Shown: positions 1-7,283, counted from the first letter of the stretch. The stretch is DNA of 8,026 bases from an uncultured Collinsella sp. (GCA_902465465.1 CABQNF010000040.1:1-8026), one strand, 5' to 3'. Translations and numbers: made by a program. The notes: a model not told the origin generated them from the sequence alone.

Positions 1-867
1 GCGGTGCTGCTCAACATCACTCCCGACCACTTGGGCTGGCATAAGAGCCATAAGAACTATGCGCTTGCCAAGATCAAACTGTTTGACAATATGGTCGATG
101 ACGATCTGGTGGTTGTCGACGTCGAAGACGCCGGCATTCACGAGTTCGATGAGTACATCTACACGCCGGGTCGTCGCATCTGCAAGGTTGCCTTTGACGA
201 GCCTGAGGGCGAGGATGCCGCCTTTGTGCGCGATGGCAAGATGATCGTGCGTCTGAAGGGTGTCGAGACCCCGCTCATCGCTACATCCGAGCTCAAGATC
301 TCGGGCCATCACAATGTTATCAATGCCCTGTGCGCTGCCACGGCTGCCTTGGCGGTCGGTGCCGATGTCGATGGTGTCTGCCGCGGTCTTGCCTCGTTCC
401 AGCCGCTCGAGCACCGCGTGGAGCCGTGTGGCGAGATTGACGGCGTGCGCTACGTCAACGATTCCAAGGCGACCAACACCGATGCGGTCGAGAAGGCACT
501 GACGGCATTTCCCGATGACGATGTGATCTTGCTGCTCGGCGGCCACGATAAGGGCACGCCGCTCACGGACTTCGCGCGCGTCGTTATGGACAACGTGCGC
601 TCGGTCGTCTGCTTTGGCGATGCGCGCGAGCGCTTCACCGCCGCTATGGACGAGGCTGATGTCGATGGCGATGTGGATATCGCCCAGGCGGATGACCTGC
701 GCGACGCCGTGGACGTTGCCCGTTCGCTTTCGAGCCGTGGTGACGTGATCTTACTTTCTCCTGCCTGCTCTTCGTTCGATGAGTTCTCGGGCTATGAGGA
801 GCGCGGCCGCGTGTTTAAGGACTACGTGGCTCAGCTTGCCGCTACAGCGAAATCACAAATGGAATAG
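1..867 (+). CDS. murD: UDP-N-acetylmuramoylalanine--D-glutamate ligase MurD, 5'-partial
   Basis: Cytoplasmic ATP-dependent Mur ligase that adds D-Glu to UDP-MurNAc-L-Ala in peptidoglycan precursor synthesis. The reading frame is open from base 1, so the gene enters from the left edge and 288 C-terminal residues are visible. MurD proteins usually have about 450 residues, so the N-terminal UDP-binding domain and the GKT ATP loop lie outside the window. Visible motifs, in partial numbering, are NITPDHLGWH (5-14), followed by Lys24 in the YALAKIKL context, the position of the carbamylated lysine in MurD; GHHNVINA (102-109), the Mur-ligase HN..NA motif; the MurD-specific DSKATNTDA (154-162); LLLGGHDKG (177-185); and SPACSSFDEFSGYEERG (253-269) in the C-terminal D-Glu-binding domain. 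The TAG stop is 8 nt before ftsW, so the two are probably co-transcribed. The identification is secure; only the 5' end is missing. Confidence 0.97.
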   Translation, partial: AVLLNITPDHLGWHKSHKNYALAKIKLFDNMVDDDLVVVDVEDAGIHEFDEYIYTPGRRICKVAFDEPEGEDAAFVRDGKMIVRLKGVETPLIATSELKISGHHNVINALCAATAALAVGADVDGVCRGLASFQPLEHRVEPCGEIDGVRYVNDSKATNTDAVEKALTAFPDDDVILLLGGHDKGTPLTDFARVVMDNVRSVVCFGDARERFTAAMDEADVDGDVDIAQADDLRDAVDVARSLSSRGDVILLSPACSSFDEFSGYEERGRVFKDYVAQLAATAKSQME

Positions 868-875
868 GGGTTGCG

Positions 876-2396
876 GTGAGAGAGGAGAGCCCCCGACAAG
901 GTATGAGGAGGCCCGACTCGGACCGTGCTTCCTCACGTCGCACCACACCGCGTTCCAGCCGCGGCGGGCAGTCGTTTAGCGAACGCTATATTGCCGGCGT
1001 TCCCGCCCGTATCATGCGCCCCCGTTTGATATTCATGGCCTGCTTGTTTACCTTGGTATGCTTTGGCCTGCTGATGGTGTACTCGGCGTCTTCGGTCGAG
1101 GCGCTGCACGAGAATGGCTCGGCGACGTTTTTTCTGGGTCGACAGGCCGCGTTTGCCGTGGTCGGTGTTCTGGCGCTGATTGCCATCGTGCGCGTTTTGC
1201 CGGACAGCTGGTTTGGGGAGGATATGCTCAGGATCATCCTTATCGGCATGATAGGGCTACTGCTTCTGGTGTTCTTGGTGGGCAGCGGCAGCCGTGGCGC
1301 CACGCGCTGGCTCAACATCGCCGGTATTCAGTTCCAGCCTTCCGAGTTTTTAAAGCCATTTGCCATTGCGTATTCGGCCATCATGCTTGATCGCTTCTTT
1401 TCGCCCGGTGGCAACATCAACGAATTCCTTCGCAAGATGGGCATCTACCTGGGCATTTCGCTCTTTCTGATCTTTATCCAGCCCGATTTCGGTACCGTCC
1501 TGATTATCCTGTTGACCCTCATGTGCATGGCGTTGTTTGCGGGTCTCGACCCCAGATTTATCATCGGCGTGCTAATCTTCGGCATTCTCGTGATCGTGAT
1601 TGCGCTTGTCGCAGAGCCATACCGTATGGTGCGTATTCAGGTTGCCTTGAACCCTTGGGCCGACGAGTATGGTGACGGCTATCAGGCCACGCTTGCCATC
1701 ATGGCCTTTGCCTCGGGCGGTCTGTTCGGCCGTGGCATCGGCAACTCAACCATGAAGTACTCGTATCTGCCCGAGGCACACAACGACTACATCTTGGCCA
1801 TCATTGGCGAGGAAGTCGGTTTTGTCGGAACCGTGCTGTTCTTCTTGGTGTTTGCGATGCTGATCTACTCGGCGTTTCGCATTGCCGAGCAGGCGACCGA
1901 TCGTCGGGGCGCGCTCATGGCGTCTGGCTCCGCGGTCATTCTCGCAGTGCAGTTTTTGATTAACGCGCTGGGCATCCTCAACGTTTTTCCCATGACGGGC
2001 AAACCGTTGCCGTTTATTAGCTACGGCGGTTCATCGATTATTGTGTCGCTTATGCTTGCCGGGTTGATCCTGCGCGTTTCGTACGAGAGCGCCCGCCGCG
2101 ATGAGTATGACCGTCGTCGTGAGAGCTTTGCCGTTATGGACGAGAGCACCGCCGGCGTAGCCCATGTGCGCGGTGAACGACCTTCGCGTAGCGGCTTTAC
2201 CGTTCTGGATGGTTCTGCATCCGAGCCGGCAGCTCGTCCACGCTCGCGAACGGCTCCGCAAGGCCGTCCGCAGCGCCCCAGCCCTCGCAACGCGGGCGGC
2301 GGATATAATCGAATCGATTTGAACTCGGACCCGTCGGCGCGTCTGCGCACCGACGACCAGGGACCGCGTGTACGAAGGGACTACCATGACCGATAA
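876..2396 (+). CDS. ftsW: Septal peptidoglycan glycosyltransferase FtsW (SEDS family)
   Basis: Polytopic inner-membrane SEDS protein that polymerises lipid II at the septum with its cognate class B PBP. The 506-residue product has a basic Ser/Arg-rich N-terminal extension (1-46), a membrane core of roughly ten helices (about 50-402) and a long hydrophilic C-terminal tail (about 403-506). Family hallmarks are GSRGATRWLNI (138-148), QPSEFLKP (154-161), QPDFGT (202-207), YLPEAHNDYILA (297-308) with Asp304 at the catalytic SEDS aspartate position, and FPMTGKPLPFISYGGSS (371-387). The FPMTGKPLPF and HNDY signatures and the dcw location favour FtsW over RodA. The start is GTG at 876, with AGGGG at 866-870 five bases upstream. 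ATG at 903 (no well-spaced Shine-Dalgarno) and ATG at 1014 (none seen) are alternatives that would shorten the N-terminal tail. The 3' end overlaps the murG start by 11 nt, which suggests translational coupling. Confidence 0.96.
   Translation: MREESPRQGMRRPDSDRASSRRTTPRSSRGGQSFSERYIAGVPARIMRPRLIFMACLFTLVCFGLLMVYSASSVEALHENGSATFFLGRQAAFAVVGVLALIAIVRVLPDSWFGEDMLRIILIGMIGLLLLVFLVGSGSRGATRWLNIAGIQFQPSEFLKPFAIAYSAIMLDRFFSPGGNINEFLRKMGIYLGISLFLIFIQPDFGTVLIILLTLMCMALFAGLDPRFIIGVLIFGILVIVIALVAEPYRMVRIQVALNPWADEYGDGYQATLAIMAFASGGLFGRGIGNSTMKYSYLPEAHNDYILAIIGEEVGFVGTVLFFLVFAMLIYSAFRIAEQATDRRGALMASGSAVILAVQFLINALGILNVFPMTGKPLPFISYGGSSIIVSLMLAGLILRVSYESARRDEYDRRRESFAVMDESTAGVAHVRGERPSRSGFTVLDGSASEPAARPRSRTAPQGRPQRPSPRNAGGGYNRIDLNSDPSARLRTDDQGPRVRRDYHDR
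2375..2379 (+). promoter_or_regulatory. Ribosome binding site deciding the murG start
   Basis: AAGGG lies inside the 3' end of ftsW, six bases before ATG 2386. It decides between three in-frame start codons (GTG 2368, ATG 2386, ATG 2398). The GTG lies upstream of this site, and the second ATG is 18 bases away. Confidence 0.6.
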
Positions 2397-3501
2397 AATG
2401 ACCGTTGCTATTGCAGCCGGCGGCACGGCAGGACACATCAACCCCGCGCTCGCCTTGGCCGAAGAGCTGCGTGACCGTGGTCACCACGTTGTGTTCGTGG
2501 GCCAGTCGCGCAAGCTCGAGGGTCGTCTGGTCCCCGACGCTGGGTTTGATTTTGTGCCCATTACGGTCACGGGCTTCGACCGCTCCCGCCCTTGGACGGC
2601 GCTCACCTCGCTGTGGCGTGTCAACAAGGCCAAGCGTGCGCTCGCCAGTCATTTCTCAAAGGTCGGCAAGCCCGATGCCGCCATCGGTTTTGGTGCCTAT
2701 GTCGAGGTTCCGCTGCTGGGGTGGTGCAAGGGCGCGGGCGTTCCGTATCTGCTGCATGAGCAGAACTCTGTTCCGGGCCTGGCCAATAAGATGATGAACT
2801 CCCACGCCGCCTGCGTGTGCATCTCGGTGCCGGCAGCGCGCTCGGTCTTTGAACGCGAAGGTGACCCTGACCACGTGCTCATGACCGGCAACCCCGTACG
2901 TCGCTCGGTGATCGAGGGCGATCGCGCTCGCGGCCGCAAGGCACTTGGCGTTCCCGAGGACGCTACGCTGCTGCTCGTCTTTGGCGGTTCACTTGGCGCC
3001 CAGCACCTCAACGAGCGCGTGGTCTCGCTCAAAAACGAGCTGCTTTCGCGCAAGAACCTCTATGTGTTGCATTCGACGGGTGCCGACGGCTTTGAGGAGA
3101 CCGAGCGCGCTTTGGCGCTGACGCCCGAGGAGGCGAAGCGTTACCGCGTCCAGCCTTACATCGACAACATGGGCGATATGCTGGCTGCTGCCGATTTGGT
3201 GCTCTCGCGTTCGGGCGCATCGAGCGTGGCCGAGATCGCTGCACTCGCCGTGCCTTCGGTGCTCGTGCCGTACCCGCATGCGACGGCCGACCACCAAACC
3301 ACCAATGCCCGTTATCTGGTCGACGCCGGGGCCGGTGTGCTCTGCGCCGATGCCGATATCGACGGTTCTGCCTTTGCCGATGAACTGCTGCACCTGGTCG
3401 ATGACGCGGCGGCGCGCGACGCCATGCGTCAGGCGGCGCGTGGTCTGGCTCAGGATAGGGCCGCCGCTCTTCTGGCGGATGCGGTAGAGGGTTTGCGTTA
3501 G
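2386..3501 (+). CDS. murG: Lipid II synthase MurG (UDP-GlcNAc:undecaprenyl-PP-MurNAc-pentapeptide GlcNAc transferase)
   Basis: Peripheral membrane GT-B glycosyltransferase that adds GlcNAc to lipid I on the cytoplasmic face, producing lipid II. The product has 371 residues, a normal length. N-domain motifs are GGTAGHINPALALAEEL (12-28), a variant of the usual GGTGGH loop; GFGAYVEVPLL (101-111); HEQNSVPGLANK (124-135); and TGNPVR (167-172). C-domain motifs are FGGSLGAQHLNE (199-210), the second glycine-rich loop, PYIDNMGDMLAAADLVLSRSG (257-277), SVAEIAALAVPSVLVPYP (280-297) and ADHQTTNARYLVDAGAG (301-317), the UDP-GlcNAc-binding region. ATG at 2386 is chosen because AAGGG (2375-2379) lies six bases upstream. 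GTG at 2368 and ATG at 2398 are in-frame alternatives with worse spacing. The start overlaps the ftsW stop by 11 nt. A 97-nt gap follows before murC. Confidence 0.97.
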   Translation: MTDKMTVAIAAGGTAGHINPALALAEELRDRGHHVVFVGQSRKLEGRLVPDAGFDFVPITVTGFDRSRPWTALTSLWRVNKAKRALASHFSKVGKPDAAIGFGAYVEVPLLGWCKGAGVPYLLHEQNSVPGLANKMMNSHAACVCISVPAARSVFEREGDPDHVLMTGNPVRRSVIEGDRARGRKALGVPEDATLLLVFGGSLGAQHLNERVVSLKNELLSRKNLYVLHSTGADGFEETERALALTPEEAKRYRVQPYIDNMGDMLAAADLVLSRSGASSVAEIAALAVPSVLVPYPHATADHQTTNARYLVDAGAGVLCADADIDGSAFADELLHLVDDAAARDAMRQAARGLAQDRAAALLADAVEGLR

Positions 3502-3598
3502 TTAGACGGGATATCGTCGGTCGCCCTCGCGCTGATGCGGTAGGTGCGGTACAGTTAACGGGTTACAGGCAGTGTTTACGCAAGGAGTACACGAGCAC
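3502..3598 (+). other. murG-murC intergenic gap
   Basis: This 97-nt spacer is the only real gap between murD and ftsQ. It contains no ORF of its own, no hairpin followed by a T-tract and no convincing -35/-10 pair. It has a short direct repeat, GCGGTA at 3537-3542 and again at 3546-3551 (9-bp period), a GTTAAC palindrome near 3554-3559, and the murC Shine-Dalgarno at the far end. Transcriptional read-through from murG is the simplest reading. A weak internal promoter cannot be excluded. Confidence 0.4.
3582..3587 (+). promoter_or_regulatory. Ribosome binding site of murC
   Basis: AAGGAG lies 11 bases before ATG 3599. It falls inside the alternative reading from GTG 3572, which argues for the ATG as the true start. 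The spacing is slightly long but the core is near-consensus. Confidence 0.65.
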
Positions 3599-5014
3599 AT
3601 GGCTGATTCCCAGACTGCAACCTCCGCGCCCGAGTTTAAGAGCGCCCACTTTATCGGTATCGGCGGCGCCGGCATGAGCGGCATCGCCCTTGTTCTGCAC
3701 GAGCGCGGTTATGCCGTTACCGGCTCCGACCTTAAGACGTCACGTTATATCCGCCAGCTTACCCGCGCTGGTGTGAAGGTGCATGTGGGCCATGAGGCCG
3801 CCACGATCGACGAGGTCAAGCCCGACGTGGTTGTTGTCTCCACCGCTATTCCGGAGTCCAACCCCGAGCTCGTGCGCGCTCGCGAGCTTGGTATTCCCGT
3901 GTGGCCCCGTGCCAAGATGCTCTCTGCTTTGGGCCACGGCTACACCACCGTCGCTGTTGCCGGCACGCATGGCAAGACCACCACGTCTTCGATGTGCGCC
4001 ACCATGCTCGACCGCATGGGTCTGGATCCGAGCTTCCTGATCGGTGGCATCGTCGAGGGCTATGACACGAACGGCAAGAACGGCTCGGGCGACTACTTTG
4101 TCGCCGAGGCCGACGAGTCCGACAGCTCCTTCCTGTTCCTGAACCCCAACGTGGTCATTGTGACCAACGTCGAGGCCGACCACCTCGATCACTACTCGGG
4201 TATCGAGGAGATCGAGGCAACTTTCGCCAAATTCATGAGCCTGGTGGGCGAGGACGGCACCGTCATCGTCTGCGGTGAGGACCCGCATCTGGTCGAGCTC
4301 GCCAAGTCGACGGGCCGTCACGTGCTTTCCTACGGCTTTGCCGAGAGCAACGACATCGTCTGCATGCACCCGGATGTCAAGGGCATCCAGAGTGACTTTA
4401 TCGTTCGCTTTGAGGACACTGAGCACGCTGTGGAGATCAAGAGCAATCCCGGTCGCCACAACATGCTCAACGCCACGGCGGTGCTCACCGTCGCCCATGT
4501 CCTGGGCCTTGACATCGACGCCGCTGCCAAGGCGCTTTCGAGCTTTGAGGGCGTCCGCCGTCGCTTTACCCATGTGGGCGATATCGATGGCATTACCGTA
4601 GTCGATGATTACGGTCATCATCCCACCGAGATCAAGGCGACGCTTGCTGCCGCTTCGTCGCTGGGCTACAAGCACGTCGACGTCGTGTTCCAGCCGCACC
4701 GCTATTCGCGCCTGCAGGCCCTGTGCGACGACTTTGCCGATGCATTTGCCAATGCCGATAAACTGCTGCTGATTGATGTGTTCTCGGCTGGCGAGATGCC
4801 CATTCCGGGTGTCACCTCTAAGATGCTCGCCGATACCGTGCGCGCCAAGCATCCTGACAAGGAGGTCGTGTATTGCTCCAGCCGTCTTGAGCTCAACCAG
4901 GAGCTCGAGCAGATGGTGGGCGAGGGCGACCTGCTGCTCACTATGGGTGCCGGTGACGTTACGACCGTCGGCCCCGAGTTCATTGAGTATCTGACTGCCA
5001 AGAAAGACGCTTAA
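3599..5014 (+). CDS. murC: UDP-N-acetylmuramate--L-alanine ligase MurC
   Basis: Cytoplasmic Mur ligase that commits UDP-MurNAc to the stem peptide by adding L-Ala at the expense of ATP. The product has 471 residues, typical for MurC. N-terminal UDP-binding Rossmann domain: HFIGIGGAGMSGIA (17-30). Central ATPase domain: AGTHGKTTTS (121-130) as P-loop, EADESDSSF (170-178), TNVEADHLDHY (189-199) and GRHNMLNATA (285-294). Transition and C-terminal domain: GVRRRF (318-323), DDYGHHPTEI (336-345), QPHRYSR (365-371) and MGAGDVTTVGPEF (449-461). The DESDSSF and DDYGHHP motifs distinguish MurC from MurD, MurE and MurF. ATG 3599 is chosen on the AAGGAG upstream; GTG 3572 would add nine residues including the Shine-Dalgarno itself. 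The stop is 5 nt before murB, so the two were probably selected as one translational unit. Codon use looks more strongly biased (GAG, AAG, ATC, ACC, GTC) than in ftsW or ftsQ. Confidence 0.98.
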   Translation: MADSQTATSAPEFKSAHFIGIGGAGMSGIALVLHERGYAVTGSDLKTSRYIRQLTRAGVKVHVGHEAATIDEVKPDVVVVSTAIPESNPELVRARELGIPVWPRAKMLSALGHGYTTVAVAGTHGKTTTSSMCATMLDRMGLDPSFLIGGIVEGYDTNGKNGSGDYFVAEADESDSSFLFLNPNVVIVTNVEADHLDHYSGIEEIEATFAKFMSLVGEDGTVIVCGEDPHLVELAKSTGRHVLSYGFAESNDIVCMHPDVKGIQSDFIVRFEDTEHAVEIKSNPGRHNMLNATAVLTVAHVLGLDIDAAAKALSSFEGVRRRFTHVGDIDGITVVDDYGHHPTEIKATLAAASSLGYKHVDVVFQPHRYSRLQALCDDFADAFANADKLLLIDVFSAGEMPIPGVTSKMLADTVRAKHPDKEVVYCSSRLELNQELEQMVGEGDLLLTMGAGDVTTVGPEFIEYLTAKKDA

Positions 5015-5019
5015 GTCTA

Positions 5020-5931
5020 ATGGGTCTGTTTAACGCCGTCATGGCGCTCTCGGGCATGATCGACACAGATGTGATCGAGGACGAGCGCCTTGCGCGTCAT
5101 ACGAGCTATCGTATCGGCGGCAAGGCCGACCTCTTTGTGACGTGCCATAGCTATCATGCCCTCCGCCGCGCCGTGGCGGTGCTCGATCGCGAGCAGGTGC
5201 CGTGGGTCATCATCGGCAAGGGCTCCAATCTGCTGGTTGCCGATGGCGGTTATCGCGGTGCCGTCATTTCGCTCGGACGTGAGTTTCAGCGCACGGTTGT
5301 TGCCGATGACGGTTGTACGCTGACGGTCGGTGCGGGCGTGATGTTTGCGCGCCTGGTCAACGATGCCCTGTCGCGTAGCCTCTCGGGCCTTGAGTTTGCC
5401 GTTGGCATCCCTGGTTCGGTCGGCGGTGCGATATCTATGAATGCCGGCACACGGACCGAGTGGATTGGCTCGCTGGTTGAGGATGTCGTAACGTTTGACC
5501 CGGCATCCGGTATCAAGCATTATGCGGGGTCCGAGATCACTTGGGGCTACCGCGAATGTAGCCTTCCCCGCAATGAGATCATCCTCGAGTGCGTGCTCAA
5601 GCTTAAACCGGCGCCCAAGGCCGACATTCGCGAGCGCATGGAGCGGTACCTTACGAGGCGCAAGCGTACACAGCCCATGGGTCGCGCATCCTGCGGGTCG
5701 GTCTTTCGCAATCCGCCCGATGCGAGCGTGGGCAAGCTTATCGAGGATTGTGGATTAAAGGGTTTTTCGATTGGCGGCGCGGAAGTTTCGCCCGTTCACG
5801 CTAATTTTATCGTTAATAACGGAACCGCCTCGGCCGATGACGTTGCCGCGGTTATCAGACATGTGCACGGAAAGGTGAGGGAGGCGTATGGCATCGAGCT
5901 CAGACCGGAAGTTAAATTCCTCGGCTTCTAG
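5020..5931 (+). CDS. murB: UDP-N-acetylenolpyruvoylglucosamine reductase MurB (type II)
   Basis: FAD-dependent cytoplasmic reductase that uses NADPH to turn UDP-GlcNAc-enolpyruvate into UDP-MurNAc, the MurC substrate. The product has 303 residues, in the range of the shorter type II enzymes of Gram-positives. FAD-binding PCMH-type domain: TSYRIGGKADLF (28-39), IGKGSNLLVADGGYRG (65-80), FAVGIPGSVGGAISMNAG (126-143) and GYREC (176-180). C-terminal substrate domain: ASCGSVFRNP (223-232), with Ser227 at the position of the proton-donating serine; KLIEDCGLKG (239-248); GGAEVSPVHANFIVN (252-266); and RPEVKFLG (295-302), with Glu297 as the conserved acid. ATG 5020 is only 5 nt after the murC stop. 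No clear Shine-Dalgarno is visible, so translation may depend on coupling to murC. ATG 5041 and ATG 5056 are alternatives, also without one. The last 44 nt overlap ftsQ. Confidence 0.97.
   Translation: MGLFNAVMALSGMIDTDVIEDERLARHTSYRIGGKADLFVTCHSYHALRRAVAVLDREQVPWVIIGKGSNLLVADGGYRGAVISLGREFQRTVVADDGCTLTVGAGVMFARLVNDALSRSLSGLEFAVGIPGSVGGAISMNAGTRTEWIGSLVEDVVTFDPASGIKHYAGSEITWGYRECSLPRNEIILECVLKLKPAPKADIRERMERYLTRRKRTQPMGRASCGSVFRNPPDASVGKLIEDCGLKGFSIGGAEVSPVHANFIVNNGTASADDVAAVIRHVHGKVREAYGIELRPEVKFLGF
5871..5884 (+). promoter_or_regulatory. Purine-rich ribosome binding site of ftsQ inside murB
   Basis: This A/G-rich stretch offers two Shine-Dalgarno cores before ATG 5888: GTGAGG at 5875-5880 (7-nt spacing) and GGGAGG at 5879-5884 (3-nt spacing). 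It supports initiation within murB. No other ATG, GTG or TTG occurs in frame for roughly the next 80 codons. Confidence 0.6.
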
Positions 5932-7144
5932 AGCATCGAAACCCACCTTCCGCCGCGCCGGAGGGCGTTCCGGCGCGCCTGCCAAACCTCAACGCAATAC
6001 CGTCGCGCACTCTAAGTCTGTCGGGCATGCTCGACAGACCAGTCGTCCGGTCGTCGGCTCTCAGCTCGGTAATCGTCCGGCCGCAAAAAAGTCCTCGCGT
6101 CCCTCGGTGACGTCAAAGCCTGTTATGGGCGCCAAGCCTGCCCGTCCCATGGCAACTCCTAAGCCCTCGACGGGAACTAAGGCGGCGCGTCCGGGTCGCA
6201 CGCTGGGCGCATCGAAACCGCGCTCGCTGACATCGGTGCCGGCTACCGCCAAGAAGCCTTCGGGTAAAAAAGGCGTCAACCCGTTGTCTTCACTTGGGGC
6301 GATGGCAAATAAAACGTCAGACGCCGCTTCTCTCGTTACAGGCAAAGGCAAAATCGTGGGCGGCGTTCTGGCCGTCTTGGCCGTGCTCGTCGTCGTTGCC
6401 GTCGTGGTGATCAACTCTGGATTGTTTACCGCCACTGATATTCAGATTCAAGGCAGCGAGCATGTGACGAAGCACGATGCTATCCAGCTGATCGATTTGC
6501 CCGAGGGAACGTCGCTTTTTAACGTCGATCCCGACCAGATTACCGAGGACCTCAAGCAGAACCCGTGGGTCTCGGGCGTGGATGTCCAGCGCCAGTTCCC
6601 GCATACGCTCATCATTACGCCTATGGAGCGCAAGGTCATCGCAATTGCCTATATCAGCTCCGATGACCTTGCCTGGGCCATCGGGGATGATGACACCTGG
6701 ATCGCCCCGCTGTCGACGTCGGTCGAAGTGGATGGCCAGGGCAACGTCATCACGACAGGGCAGGGCTCAAATACCCTGACCGGCATTGATGCCGCGCTGG
6801 CGCTCGCTAAGCACTATGGCGCGGTGTTGTTGACTGATGTCTCGGCGGATGTCGCTCCGGTTTCCGGCCAGGCGGTGAGCTCCAAGGCCGTTAAGGCTGG
6901 CTTGGATTATGTGCGTGGTTTTTCGAGCGAGTTCTTGGGACAAGTCAAGGATATTTCCACGCCTTCGGTCGAAGCCATCTCGGCAAACCTCAATAACGGC
7001 ATTGAGGTGTCGCTGGGCGATTCGAACGATATCGTCAAGAAGGAGCGCGTAGTCACCAAGCTGCTTTCGCAGGTAGAGGGCGTAACGTATATCAATGTGC
7101 GCTCTCCGGGTAACTATACATTTAGGAACGCTCCGACCTCGTAG
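5888..7144 (+). CDS. ftsQ: Cell division protein FtsQ/DivIB with long basic cytoplasmic tail
   Basis: Bitopic divisome scaffold that links FtsL/FtsB-type partners and the septal synthase; it anchors in the membrane and works mainly outside the cytoplasm. The product has 418 residues. Residues 1-155 are low-complexity and rich in Lys, Arg, Ser, Pro and Ala, with almost no acidic residues. A single transmembrane helix runs from about 156 to 177 (very Val/Leu/Ala-rich), with basic residues before it, giving N-in topology. A POTRA-like domain follows (about 180-250), containing TDIQIQGSEHVTKHDAI (183-199), FNVDPDQI (211-218) and NPWVSGVDVQRQFPHTLII (225-243), the usual 'P-W-V..A-.V.R..P.TL.I' pattern. 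The rest (about 250-418) is the FtsQ beta domain, with a diverged sequence. The start is ATG 5888, 44 nt inside murB, with a strong purine-rich site upstream. No ftsA follows; the next gene is ftsZ after 199 nt. Gene identity rests on the POTRA domain, topology and position. Confidence 0.93.
   Translation: MASSSDRKLNSSASRASKPTFRRAGGRSGAPAKPQRNTVAHSKSVGHARQTSRPVVGSQLGNRPAAKKSSRPSVTSKPVMGAKPARPMATPKPSTGTKAARPGRTLGASKPRSLTSVPATAKKPSGKKGVNPLSSLGAMANKTSDAASLVTGKGKIVGGVLAVLAVLVVVAVVVINSGLFTATDIQIQGSEHVTKHDAIQLIDLPEGTSLFNVDPDQITEDLKQNPWVSGVDVQRQFPHTLIITPMERKVIAIAYISSDDLAWAIGDDDTWIAPLSTSVEVDGQGNVITTGQGSNTLTGIDAALALAKHYGAVLLTDVSADVAPVSGQAVSSKAVKAGLDYVRGFSSEFLGQVKDISTPSVEAISANLNNGIEVSLGDSNDIVKKERVVTKLLSQVEGVTYINVRSPGNYTFRNAPTS
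6113..6193 (+). repeat. Imperfect 12-residue repeat in the FtsQ cytoplasmic tail
   Basis: Residues 76-87 (SKPVMGAKPARP) and 91-102 (PKPSTGTKAARP) of FtsQ share the pattern KP-x2-G-x-K-x-ARP at a 15-residue offset. The units lie within a longer Lys/Arg/Pro-rich disordered stretch. They differ at many nucleotide positions, so this is a protein-level repeat and not a recent DNA duplication. Confidence 0.5.
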
Positions 7145-7208
7145 TGCTGGTTGATGCTTTGTTGAGGGGCCATACCACGCCGTTTATCTGGTTTGTTTGG
7201 TTTTCACG

Positions 7209-7222
7209 GTCAATTATTTGAC
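7209..7222. promoter_or_regulatory. Perfect inverted repeat GTCAA-N4-TTGAC upstream of ftsZ
   Basis: GTCAA (7209-7213) and TTGAC (7218-7222) are exact reverse complements around TTAT. The right arm coincides with the TTGACT that resembles a -35 box. A site of this shape could be an operator for a dimeric regulator, but arms of 5 bp can arise by chance in an AT-rich spacer. Confidence 0.3.
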
Positions 7223-7272
7223 TGATACGTTCATAATGTGCAAACATAATACGGTTTACCTTTGCATTTACT

Positions 7273-7283
7273 TTCAGCCTGAA
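7273..7283. promoter_or_regulatory. Perfect dyad TTCAG-C-CTGAA upstream of ftsZ
   Basis: TTCAG (7273-7277) and CTGAA (7279-7283) are exact reverse complements around a single C. With one mismatch the symmetry extends to CTTTCAG/CTGAAGG (7271-7285). The loop is too short for an RNA hairpin, so if functional it would act as a DNA-binding site. Confidence 0.25.

Noticed and set aside
876..2396. RodA rather than FtsW as the identity of the SEDS protein.
   Set aside because: The FPMTGKPLPFISYGGSS motif, the YLPEAHNDY loop, the long cytoplasmic tails and the position between murD and murG all match FtsW.
3740..4852. Long 370-residue open frame on the - strand opposite murC.
   Set aside because: It lies entirely antisense to a gene with complete MurC motifs. 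The Gly/Val/His-rich product looks like the usual shadow of strong codon bias in GC-rich DNA.
6083..6091. In-frame A-AAA-AAG in ftsQ (gcA AAA AAG), the pattern of the dnaX -1 slippery site.
   Set aside because: It lies in a Lys-rich low-complexity tail where such runs occur by chance. No Shine-Dalgarno-like stimulator upstream or strong hairpin downstream was recognised, and a -1 shift would give only a short cytoplasmic peptide of about 90 residues.
7145..7200. Possible rho-independent terminator after ftsQ.
   Set aside because: The G/C patches here do not form a stable hairpin followed by a T-tract.
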